A stretch of DNA of 54,349 nucleotides from Bradyrhizobium sp. JYMT SZCCT0428 (GTDB lineage Bacteria; Pseudomonadota; Alphaproteobacteria; Rhizobiales; Xanthobacteraceae): positions 1 to 54,349 of the forward strand of contig NZ_JAFCLS010000052.1 in assembly GCF_018131075.1 (NCBI RefSeq), in the 5' to 3' direction. Below the pieces are notes generated by a model. That model searched no databases and was not told the DNA's origin. It saw nothing but the letters and a program-made list of their open reading frames with translations. A program made the position numbers and the translations under genes. Shown here one piece after another: positions 39,355 through 47,526 of this stretch (positions within the stretch are counted from its first letter, which is position 1; each line of letters opens with the position of its first letter).

Positions 39355-39992
39355 ACCACGAAGTACCGGCCATTCCAATAACGGTTGCCGTGATATTTCA
39401 CAGTGGCTTTGGCCACACTGCTCGGCAGGCCGAAACTGTGCGGCGTGGTGTCGAACGGGTCGCGGGCGCATCTGTCCTCTTTTTGACATCAGACGAAGCT
39501 CAGGGCCGCTTGGATGACCTGAAACTTGTAGACGCAATCATCTTCGGCGCGCCGACCTACATGGGAAGCGTGTCGGGACGTTTCAAAACCTTCATGGATT
39601 CGACGTCAAAATCCTACGCTACGGGCGCGTGGAAGGACAAGATCGCGGCAGGCTTCACAAACTCAGGGTCAAAGTCTGGTGACAAGCTCGCTACACTGAC
39701 TCAATTCGCTATCTTCGCGGCGCAACATCGCATGCATTGGGTCAATCTCGGTCTTCCGTCTGGCAACAACAGTACGTACGGCTCAGATCAGGACCTCAAT
39801 CGGCTTGGCTTCTGGCTAGGCGCCGCGGCACAGTCGAACAACGATCAAGGGCCTGACTTTGCCCCACCCGAATCCGATCTTCTGACCGCCGAATATCTCG
39901 GCGAGCGCGTGGCAAGGGTCACGCAGCAATTTGTGCGCGGTCGCTTGCCTGCAGTCGATGGCTTGCGGCCAGACATTAGGAGATCATCATGA
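39351..39992 (+). CDS. WrbA-like flavodoxin-fold NAD(P)H:quinone oxidoreductase
   Basis: A flavoprotein of 213 residues. The FMN phosphate loop is IFHSGFGHTARQAE, and FGAPTYMGSVSGRFKTFMD and FTNSGSKSGDKLATL resemble the WrbA/flavodoxin family. It probably reduces quinones by two electrons, in line with the aromatic efflux and GMC genes nearby. Its start overlaps the DUF983 stop, and a further ORF overlaps its own stop. Confidence 0.88.
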   Translation: MNHEVPAIPITVAVIFHSGFGHTARQAETVRRGVERVAGASVLFLTSDEAQGRLDDLKLVDAIIFGAPTYMGSVSGRFKTFMDSTSKSYATGAWKDKIAAGFTNSGSKSGDKLATLTQFAIFAAQHRMHWVNLGLPSGNNSTYGSDQDLNRLGFWLGAAAQSNNDQGPDFAPPESDLLTAEYLGERVARVTQQFVRGRLPAVDGLRPDIRRSS

Positions 39993-40363
39993 CCAAGCCC
40001 GGCTCCGTTGGCGAGTTCATCGTCGTGCCACAAGCCGACGTCGCATTCGTATCACGACCTAGTGTGGTGCGATCGAGCTGGCTTTCTGGGCACTCCCGCA
40101 TGGCCAGCAAGTTAGACTTGTTCTGGCCGAACATTCCAGCACGCGCTCGGCTCTTTCGGCTTGTCCCCTTTAGGCAAACCAACGAAACCGGTGCGAAGGA
40201 GCTCCGTCTAAGTAGGCCCGGGCCATGCACCCGCAACAAGCAAACGAACGGACATCACGGACTCCTCACGACCTGCTCCCTCACAGCAGGCATCCACCTG
40301 AGGTCCGTAAGGCCGTCCTTCTCAAGTTTCAAAGGAATCGAAAACGAAAAAGAAGCCCCGTGA
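39989..40363 (+). CDS. Possible truncated ORF at the duplication junction
   Basis: The ATG overlaps the WrbA-like stop (ATGA), the same coupling seen between DUF983 and the WrbA-like gene, and the first residues MTKPGSVGEFIVVPQADVAF look coding. After about 60 residues the frame runs antisense through the end of the chimeric kinase gene. It may be a gene cut off by the kinase duplication. No family is recognised. Confidence 0.3.
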   Translation: MTKPGSVGEFIVVPQADVAFVSRPSVVRSSWLSGHSRMASKLDLFWPNIPARARLFRLVPFRQTNETGAKELRLSRPGPCTRNKQTNGHHGLLTTCSLTAGIHLRSVRPSFSSFKGIENEKEAP

Positions 40364-42042
40364 GTCTCATTCGCAGTCGCCCACAACCGGCCGCGGTGAC
40401 TCTCAATAATGGAGCGGCTTACGGATAGGCCGATCCCCATACCGCCAGCCTTGGTGGTATAGAATGCATCAAATAGCTTGCCGGCATCCTGCGATCTAAA
40501 ACCCACACCGGCATCCTGCACAGTCACGCAGATATGATCGTCACGGTCTCGCATGGTCCGGACGAACAATTGCCTCGGTCGATCTTCTATTGCGCTCATT
40601 GCATCTGACGCATTTCGGAGCAAGTTCAGGATGACCTGCTGAAGCTGTACGCGATCGCCCATAACTAGCGGAAGGTCTTCAACAAGCTCCGTCTGAAGCC
40701 TAACTCGATTTCTCTGAAGCTCGCCCAACAATAGCGCAATTACTTCTCGCGTCGCATCATTCAGATCTATCGATTCGATCGCAAATCTTTTCTTACCGAA
40801 TAGCGCTCGCAATCGAACGATCACATCCGACGCTCGTTTTCCATCACGAATCGTCCGACGCGCAGTTTCGCGCGCTCCTTCAACGTTGGGAGGGTCGGCA
40901 GCCAACATTCGGAGGCAGGTGCCCGCATTGTTGAGAATGCCCGACAGCGGCTGGTTGACCTCGTGCGCGATCGACGCCGTCAGTGTACCAAGGCTTGCGA
41001 CCCTCACTACGTGAGCCAGCTCTGATCTGACCTCGCCGAGCGCCATTTCCGCGAGGCGGCGCTTGGTAATATCCTGGACAGCTCCAATGTATTCCAGCTG
41101 ATCATGCTGATTTCGGGTCGCGTGAGCGACCAGGTGCAGATACTTTACTGAACGGTCCGGCATCTGGAGTCTGTGTTCGTACTCGAAACTGTCGGCTGCA
41201 CTGTTCGCCCGGTTCATCATGTCGCGCAACAAGTGCACGTCTTCTGGGTGGACGCGAGTGGCAATCAGTTCGGGCGTTACAGGAACCGCCTGATCAAGCT
41301 CGAAAATACGATAAACTTGATCAGACCACATAATGTCGCCTGTCGCCAAACACCATGAGAAACTACCTGTACGACTGAGGCGTTGCCCTTCGCTGAGAAA
41401 TGCCTCACTTCGCCGCAATTCTTCTTCCCATTGTTTTCGCTCGGTGATGTCACGCAGATAGCCCGTAAATGACGGCGGCCCGTCCAGCGGGATACGGGAG
41501 ATTGCTAACTCCACGGGAAACTCACTGCCGTTGGCGCGCATCGCTGTCATCTCGACGCGCCTTCCGATGACTTTCGCCTCACCGGTGACCAAGTGGCGGG
41601 CCAACCCACGCTGATGTTTCTCCCGCATTGAAGGCGGGACGATAATGGTGGCCAGATCTTTGCCAAGGACATCGTCCCGGCGATAGCCGAAGGTTTGCTC
41701 GGCAGCCGGGTTGAACTCAGTGATAGATCCCTCGTGATCGATCGTAATGATACAGTCGAGCGCTGAATTCAGGATCGCTGTCTTTCTCGCCTCACTTTGC
41801 TTAACCGCGCTCATGCGCTGCCCAAGTAGCCACTGGTATGGCGGCAGACCAGTAGAAATCCGAAACGCGCGAGAGAATTGGCTGACCGAGAGGCCAAACT
41901 CGGCCGCGATCTCTCGCAATGAAAGTTTCCCGCTGAGGTCGGACTCAAGCCTTTCGCAGGCGCGCTTCACCTGCCTTGGGGCAAGACCGCCTCGGGAGGG
42001 GCCGGGCTTGGGCGACTTGATGTTCGCATCGGATCCAACCAT
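40255..42042 (-). CDS. Chimeric AraC half-domain/PAS histidine kinase
   Basis: A protein of 595 residues. Residues 17-78 are the first half of an AraC DNA-binding domain (APRQVKRACERLE, then LREIAAEFGLSVSQFSRAFR and PYQWLLGQRMSAVK), including only helix-turn-helix 1. At residue 79 it switches to kinase sequence (QSEARKTAILNSALDC) and continues as PAS 85-205, PAS 215-340, HisKA with His360 (HEVNQPLSG) and HATPase 465-575 (LLRNASDAM, GMGIGLSVSRS). All catalytic motifs are intact. The kinase part duplicates 30252-31720. It may be a DNA-associated kinase or a non-native fusion that still phosphorylates. Confidence 0.9.
   Translation of the reverse strand: MVGSDANIKSPKPGPSRGGLAPRQVKRACERLESDLSGKLSLREIAAEFGLSVSQFSRAFRISTGLPPYQWLLGQRMSAVKQSEARKTAILNSALDCIITIDHEGSITEFNPAAEQTFGYRRDDVLGKDLATIIVPPSMREKHQRGLARHLVTGEAKVIGRRVEMTAMRANGSEFPVELAISRIPLDGPPSFTGYLRDITERKQWEEELRRSEAFLSEGQRLSRTGSFSWCLATGDIMWSDQVYRIFELDQAVPVTPELIATRVHPEDVHLLRDMMNRANSAADSFEYEHRLQMPDRSVKYLHLVAHATRNQHDQLEYIGAVQDITKRRLAEMALGEVRSELAHVVRVASLGTLTASIAHEVNQPLSGILNNAGTCLRMLAADPPNVEGARETARRTIRDGKRASDVIVRLRALFGKKRFAIESIDLNDATREVIALLLGELQRNRVRLQTELVEDLPLVMGDRVQLQQVILNLLRNASDAMSAIEDRPRQLFVRTMRDRDDHICVTVQDAGVGFRSQDAGKLFDAFYTTKAGGMGIGLSVSRSIIESHRGRLWATANETHGASFSFSIPLKLEKDGLTDLRWMPAVREQVVRSP
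40334..41802. repeat. Direct duplication, copy 2 (inside the AraC-kinase chimera)
   Basis: It matches 30252-31720 throughout at a constant offset of 10,082 bp. Substitutions are scattered and mostly silent or conservative, so the duplication is not recent and both copies appear to be under selection. The upstream edge coincides with the AraC/kinase switch. Confidence 0.85.
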
Positions 42043-42367
42043 GTCTTACTTTCCCTCAGAAGAAGCCCGTTTATCTGTTCGCCTGCAGCCAATCCTTGGG
42101 CAGGGGCTTAAAAATTCTTAAGCGAAGCGGCCGCCTCAGAATGGAGGTGCACGGGGAACTGGCACAGCGCCTTGCACCGCCGCCTGTTGTCAGCAAAGCT
42201 GCTAAGCATTCCATCGCGGGGGGCCAGATGCGCGGACGGGTCCGCACTCTGGCCGACACGGGCTAGTCGCGGGAACCATCGGCACGGGTGGGAGCTTGAC
42301 TTGACGGTGTTTTGATACCTCTTGCGAGCTTGTCAGCGGCGTGAGCAGTCCCCACCAAGAGTTCAGG

Positions 42368-45226
42368 ATGTCCCGAGTAGTTCCAAATCTGATCTACGCC
42401 TGCAAGCCATGGGAGGTCGATCTCGGCCGACGTGAGCTCCGGTCGTGCCGTGCGCCCATAGCCCTCGGCAACCGTGCGTTTGAGATCGTCGAGGTCCTGA
42501 TCCGGGCGGGCGGTCAGCTCGTCACCAAAGATGATCTGATGGAGCGCATCTGGCCAGGCGCCATCGTCGGGGATAATACGCTTCAGGTTCACATATCCGC
42601 TGTCCGTAAGGCGCTCGGCAGGGATCGTGGCATGTTGAAGACGTCACACGGTCGGGGGTACCGACTGGTCGGAGATTGGACCGTCCGGCACGGCGAGACG
42701 ACCGAGGCGACGCCCCTGTCCCGCCCCCAATCCGCAGAGCGCCCGTCCACCAAATTCCCAGCGATCGTCAGCCAGCTCGTGGGCCGGTCGACGGCGGTGC
42801 AGCACGTGCGTGACCTCGTCTCCGCCTATCGCGCGGTGACCTTGACCGGACCGGGGGGGATCGGAAAGACGGTGCTTGCTGTTAAGGCCGCCCGCGGTTT
42901 GCTCACCGACTTCGAGAATGGCGCGTGGCTCGTCGAACTGGCGTCGCTTTCCGACGCCGCTCTCGCTCCGTCCGCGGTGGCCGGCGTGCTGGAACTGAAG
43001 CTCGGCGGCGAGCGGGTCACGGCGGAGTCGCTCGCGCACGGCATCGGCGACAGGCAACTCTTGCTCGTGCTCGATAATTGCGAGCATCTGATCGACGCGG
43101 TAGCCAACCTGGTAGAGGCCATGGTGCGCTTGTGCCCGCGCGTCACGGTTCTGACGACCAGCCGCGAAGTCATGCGGATCCAAGGTGAGGCCGTCTACCG
43201 CGTTCCGGCGCTCGACGTGCCCGCTCTTGACCAAGAGGCGCCCGACATCATCCTCGGCCACAGTGCCGTGGAGCTGTTCGTCACCCGGGCAAAGGCACTG
43301 GACACCGATTTTTCGCCACAGCCAGAGGATCTTCTGTCGATCGCCGAGATCTGCAGACACCTCGACGGCATTCCGCTCGCCATCGAGTTTGCTGCGGCGC
43401 GCGCAGCCTTTGTCGGAACCGAACAGGTGGCTGCCGGCCTGCGTAATCGCTTTGCGCTGCTAACCAGTGGACGTCGCACCGCGATCCCACGGCATCGAAC
43501 CTTGCGCGCCGCGCTTGACTGGAGCTACGAGCTACTCTCGGAGGAAGAGCAACGCCTGCTGCGTCGCCTTGCAGTCTTCCCAGCGGGATTTACGTTCGAG
43601 GCTGCCGAGGCCGTGGGCGTTATAGGCCGGTCCGGTCAGGCGATCGTCGAGGAGTTGTCCAGCCTTGTGTCCAAGTCGCTCTGCGAGCGCGTCAATTCGA
43701 CGCCGCCAATGCGATGGCGTCTGCTCGAGACGATACGCGCGTACGCGCTGGAGAAGCTCACCCAACATGGCGAGTATCCGGGCGCCGCGCGGTGCCATGC
43801 CGAATATCTCCAGGATCTCGTCTCTCCAATAGCGGCCGGCGCGAAAGCGTGGCTCAGTCACGATGATGTGGCGCGCTGCAGTCGCGAACTCGACAATGTC
43901 CGCGCTGCGCTCGACTGGACGTTCTCGCCCGGTGGCGATGCTGAAATCGGCGCGAAGCTTACAGCTGCGTTCGCGCCCATCTGGCAGATGTTGTCGCTGA
44001 TGGGAGAGTGTCGCGACCGCGTCGAAAGCATGCTGGCGACGTGGTCGCCTGGCCTCCAATTGAGCCAGGCGACGGAGTTTCGCATGTGGATTGCCTACGA
44101 AGAGGCGCTCACAATGACATTTGCGCCGGTCGAGCGCACTCGCGCTGCGCTCATGAAGGCGATAGACCTCGCCGCGGACATCGATGACCTGGATTTACAG
44201 GCAGGCCTACTTTACTTGCAATGGTCACTAGAGTTCACGTCTGGCCACCACAAAGTCGCACTGACTGCCGCTCAGGAGCTTGCTGCCGTGACAACGCGCG
44301 GCGGCGACACCATGAAGTTAGTGGGCGACCGCATTTTCGGCGCCTCTCTACTCTTTGCAGGCAAGTTGACTGACGCACAAGACTACCTCCAGCGTGTGGT
44401 CGACTTCTATGTCGCTCCCTCGGACGGGCATCACTCGATGCTGTTCCGCCGCGACCCGCAAGTGTTGGCGCGCGTGAGACTGGCGCGCGTGCTCAGCCTT
44501 CGCGGCTACATAGACCGAGCCTACGCGGAGGCCCGGTCCAGCTTCGAGATGGCTCAATCGTCCGGCGCGGGAATCACGGTCTGCTGGGTCGTGCACGATG
44601 CGTTGTGCCCAATCGCGTTGATGACGGGTGACTATGCAGCCGCCGAACGCGCCATCGCGACGATGAGCGACTGGGCCACACGCCTCGATGCAACTCTGTG
44701 GAAGATGATGGCGACTTGCTGGAAAGGACAGCTACTGATCGAACGTGGTGAATTCGGTCGAGGCGTTGAGTTGATATCGCAGACACTGGAAGCCTGCGAG
44801 CGGTCAGGTTGGCAGATGTACTACGTCCAGTTCCTCAGTTGTCTTGCAGAAGGCCTGGTCGGGCTTGGCCGTCTTGAGGAGGCTGGCTCCACTTTGGAGC
44901 GTGCAATCGCGTGGGCGGACAATAACGAAGAGGGTTGGTACCAGGCAGAGCTTATGCGTATGAAGGGCGCATTAATGCTGCGGCAGTCGAAAACCCGGCC
45001 CGCTATCGAGGCGGAAGAATGCTTCCGGACAGCAAACGACATCGCTCGTGAGCAGGGCGCCTTGTTTTGGGAGTTGCGGATTGCCCTCAGCCGTGCCCAG
45101 TTATGCGCGGCCGAGGATCGCCATGACGAAGTGAGGCGCACTTTGGCGCTAGTCTATAATCGCTTCACCGAAGGGTTCGATGCGCCAGATTTGCGCGCGG
45201 CAGGAGCGCTGCTTAGAAAAGACTAG
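42368..45226 (+). CDS. Winged-helix regulator with NTPase and TPR-like domains
   Basis: A large regulator of about 952 residues. An OmpR-type winged helix fills about 10-100 (WEVDLGRRELRS, VEVLIRAGGQLVTKDDLMER, LQVHISAVRKALG). An NB-ARC/STAND-type ATPase follows, with Walker A GPGGIGKT at 161-168, LLLVLDNCEHL as Walker B, and GIPLAIEFAAARA. The rest is helical repeat, TPR-like (ALDWSYELLSEEEQRLLRRL, ARVLSLRGYIDRAYAEARSS). Such proteins are signal-gated transcription activators. I start at ATG 42368, which has AAGAG upstream; a GTG at 42341 is possible. It diverges from the chimeric kinase gene. Confidence 0.9.
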   Translation: MSRVVPNLIYACKPWEVDLGRRELRSCRAPIALGNRAFEIVEVLIRAGGQLVTKDDLMERIWPGAIVGDNTLQVHISAVRKALGRDRGMLKTSHGRGYRLVGDWTVRHGETTEATPLSRPQSAERPSTKFPAIVSQLVGRSTAVQHVRDLVSAYRAVTLTGPGGIGKTVLAVKAARGLLTDFENGAWLVELASLSDAALAPSAVAGVLELKLGGERVTAESLAHGIGDRQLLLVLDNCEHLIDAVANLVEAMVRLCPRVTVLTTSREVMRIQGEAVYRVPALDVPALDQEAPDIILGHSAVELFVTRAKALDTDFSPQPEDLLSIAEICRHLDGIPLAIEFAAARAAFVGTEQVAAGLRNRFALLTSGRRTAIPRHRTLRAALDWSYELLSEEEQRLLRRLAVFPAGFTFEAAEAVGVIGRSGQAIVEELSSLVSKSLCERVNSTPPMRWRLLETIRAYALEKLTQHGEYPGAARCHAEYLQDLVSPIAAGAKAWLSHDDVARCSRELDNVRAALDWTFSPGGDAEIGAKLTAAFAPIWQMLSLMGECRDRVESMLATWSPGLQLSQATEFRMWIAYEEALTMTFAPVERTRAALMKAIDLAADIDDLDLQAGLLYLQWSLEFTSGHHKVALTAAQELAAVTTRGGDTMKLVGDRIFGASLLFAGKLTDAQDYLQRVVDFYVAPSDGHHSMLFRRDPQVLARVRLARVLSLRGYIDRAYAEARSSFEMAQSSGAGITVCWVVHDALCPIALMTGDYAAAERAIATMSDWATRLDATLWKMMATCWKGQLLIERGEFGRGVELISQTLEACERSGWQMYYVQFLSCLAEGLVGLGRLEEAGSTLERAIAWADNNEEGWYQAELMRMKGALMLRQSKTRPAIEAEECFRTANDIAREQGALFWELRIALSRAQLCAAEDRHDEVRRTLALVYNRFTEGFDAPDLRAAGALLRKD

Positions 45227-45383
45227 GGAGTGGCGAACCGTCGACCACGGCAGCCAACAGCTCCATAACGATCATTACGCGAATCGGAATCCGGACTTCC
45301 CTCCACCCCCTCTCGTTGGAACCGATACGGCATTTTACACATTAACACAGGCGTGGTCTGATTTGGTCGAAGGAGTAGGTGGG

Positions 45384-45695
45384 ATGACTGATGTGGCTGA
45401 AATTGATTCGTTTTATAAAGCCTTAAAGCTGCCTGGCCGACGCGGACGCCCCGCATGGCGCGCAACGGACGAACTGACCCGACCTGACGAAGCCGCCGTA
45501 AGGCGCGCCGCTTTTTATATCGAAAGATTTAAGCTCTCCGATAGAGGTCCCCGTAAGGGGCGCCATGAACGGGCCATCGAGCAAGCCTTTGATTATTTGA
45601 GAGAAAAAGGCCGCCAAATACCGAATCGAGAAAGCCTCGAACACTTCCTAAGACGCTCGAAGCGCAAGACCAAACCCGGAATTAGTGCTGAATAA
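45384..45695 (+). CDS. Small basic island protein, 103 residues
   Basis: From ATG 45384 it reads MTDVAEIDSFYKALKLPGRR, is rich in Arg and Lys, and ends RRSKRKTKPGISAE. It has no membrane segment or known domain. The composition suggests nucleic-acid binding; LKLPGRRGRPAWRATDELTR could contact DNA. It is the first gene of the island, 70 bp upstream of the methyltransferase gene. It may be the small partner of the terminase or a regulator; this is a guess from position. Confidence 0.65.
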   Translation: MTDVAEIDSFYKALKLPGRRGRPAWRATDELTRPDEAAVRRAAFYIERFKLSDRGPRKGRHERAIEQAFDYLREKGRQIPNRESLEHFLRRSKRKTKPGISAE

Positions 45696-45765
45696 CGACC
45701 TGCTGCGGCCTGCTAAGCAAGTCCTACGAGATTTCGCTCGGACGGACGCTTAGAAAGGGTCGAAT

Positions 45766-47088
45766 ATGCAACAGCTCAGCCGAGCGCGCAAAGATGGCTA
45801 TCGCGATCTAGCAATTACGTACGTCGATATAGCCGAGCTTAAACCGCTCGGCCGCCCAACCCGGCGGCATTCTCCCGAACAAATTGATCACCTCGTCAGC
45901 CTCCTAAAGGCCTACGGATTCGTAACACCGATTCTGGTCGATCACAAAAAGAGAGTCATCGACGGTTGGGGCGTTGTGACGGCCGCCAAGAAATTAGGCC
46001 TTTCAAAAATTCCGGTGGTTTGCAACCGCGACCTGAGCGACGTCGAATTGCGGGCGCTCAAGATAGCCCTGAATAAGATTTCTGAACTGTCGTCCTGGGA
46101 CGACGCGGAACTCAAGCTTGAGATCCAGGAAATACTCGAAATTCGACAGGACCTCCCACTAGCCATCGATGTTCCCACCCTGGACATAATTTTGGACGGT
46201 ACAGGTTTCGAGGAGGAGGATGATCGTCCGGTAATGGAGGAGCAGATCGTCGCTCATTGCAGCTTGGGCGCGCAATATACCTGCGGCAAGCACCTCATCC
46301 GCTGCGACGACGCCCAGAATGCTTCCAGTTACAGGAAGCTTCTCGGGAAGGACCGCGCCAGTATGATCTTCACGGATCCGCCCTACAACGTACCCATCGA
46401 AGGACACGTAACCGTATCAAAGTCCGCCCCGACTCATGACTTTGCCATGGCGAAGGGCGAACTTTCCTCATCCGACTTTCAAGATTTCCTCGAGACAACG
46501 CTGCGGCACGCTGCAAACTGCTCGGTCGATGGCGCCATCCATTTTGTATGCATGGATTGGCGGCATGCATCCGAGTTACTGGCGGCGGCCGGAGCAGTCT
46601 ACGCCAAAACCCTCAACCTTTGCGTTTGGAATAAGACCAATGCCGGCATGGGTTCCCTCTACAGATCCCAGCATGAGCTTATTTTTGTTTTTAAGCACGG
46701 CAAGGCTCGCCACATCAACAATGTCAATCTTGGACGGCACGGCCGTAACCGCACAAACGTCTGGACCTATGTTAGCCAGAACGCCCTGAGCGGCACATCA
46801 AAGGGCAAACTTGCCCTCCATCCCACCATCAAGCCGGTGGCGATGATCGCAGACGCCATCCGTGACTGCTCCAAGCCTGGCGACATCATCCTGGACCCCT
46901 TTGGCGGTGCGGGTACCACGATGATCGCTGCCGAGAAGACCGGCCGGTGTGCCCGATTGCTCGAACTCAACCCAGTCTATGTCGACGTTGCGATCCAACG
47001 CTGGCAGCGGCTAACCGGGCAAACGGCCTATCACGCCGAAACCGGCCGGCCTTATGGCGACGACAAGCCCACGTCATCATCCAAGTAA
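45766..47088 (+). CDS. ParB-domain-fused DNA methyltransferase (N4/N6 type)
   Basis: A protein of 440 residues. The N-terminus (about 15-110) is a ParB/sulfiredoxin-like domain (VDIAELKPLGRPTRRHSPEQ, LVDHKKRVIDGWGVVTAAKK). The C-terminal methyltransferase has motif IV DPPY at 204-207 and motif I (LDPFGGAGTTMIAAEKTGR) near 375, in the circular order of the beta class. It should methylate adenine N6 or cytosine N4. No partner endonuclease is present, so it is orphan, probably protecting or marking the island DNA. GAAAGGGT 6 nt before the ATG supports the start. Confidence 0.92.
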   Translation: MQQLSRARKDGYRDLAITYVDIAELKPLGRPTRRHSPEQIDHLVSLLKAYGFVTPILVDHKKRVIDGWGVVTAAKKLGLSKIPVVCNRDLSDVELRALKIALNKISELSSWDDAELKLEIQEILEIRQDLPLAIDVPTLDIILDGTGFEEEDDRPVMEEQIVAHCSLGAQYTCGKHLIRCDDAQNASSYRKLLGKDRASMIFTDPPYNVPIEGHVTVSKSAPTHDFAMAKGELSSSDFQDFLETTLRHAANCSVDGAIHFVCMDWRHASELLAAAGAVYAKTLNLCVWNKTNAGMGSLYRSQHELIFVFKHGKARHINNVNLGRHGRNRTNVWTYVSQNALSGTSKGKLALHPTIKPVAMIADAIRDCSKPGDIILDPFGGAGTTMIAAEKTGRCARLLELNPVYVDVAIQRWQRLTGQTAYHAETGRPYGDDKPTSSSK

Positions 47089-47106
47089 TTTTCGGGGGAG
47101 CGAATC

Positions 47107-47526
47107 ATGGTCAAGCGCGTTCGTCTCATACGAAGAGGTGGCGGAGCCGGTAACCGCGTGGGTTACGGCGAGCCCCCCAAGCACACTCAGTTCAAGCCGG
47201 GCCAGTCTGGCAATCCCAAAGGGCGACCCAAGGGCCGTAAAAACATAAAAACGGAAGTACTGGAGAGGCTCAATTCTACTGTTACGGTCAATAAAAATGG
47301 CCGCGTAAGAAAGATCTCGACCCTGCGCGCCGTGCTTGAAGTTTTAGGTGCCAAAGCCTTGCAAACGGACCAGCGCGCCATCGAGCAGGTACTACGCTTG
47401 GCCGAGAAATACGATCAGCCAGGTGTCGAGACCAATGATTCCATGAGCTCGGGAGACCAGGCAATTCTTGATTCTTTTGCTCGGCGCCTGAAGCAAGTCC
47501 ATGCAGCTGGGGGAGACGATGAATAG
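47107..47526 (+). CDS. DUF5681 protein
   Basis: A basic protein of 139 residues with the family signature THTQFKPGQSGNPKGRPKGR near its start (here KHTQFKPGQSGNPKGRPKG), followed by a helical segment ending in SFARRLKQVHAAGG. Its stop overlaps the terminase ATG, so the two are coupled. The family is regularly found before terminase genes and may be a small-terminase analogue that recognises DNA; this is inference from context. Confidence 0.9.
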   Translation: MVKRVRLIRRGGGAGNRVGYGEPPKHTQFKPGQSGNPKGRPKGRKNIKTEVLERLNSTVTVNKNGRVRKISTLRAVLEVLGAKALQTDQRAIEQVLRLAEKYDQPGVETNDSMSSGDQAILDSFARRLKQVHAAGGDDE

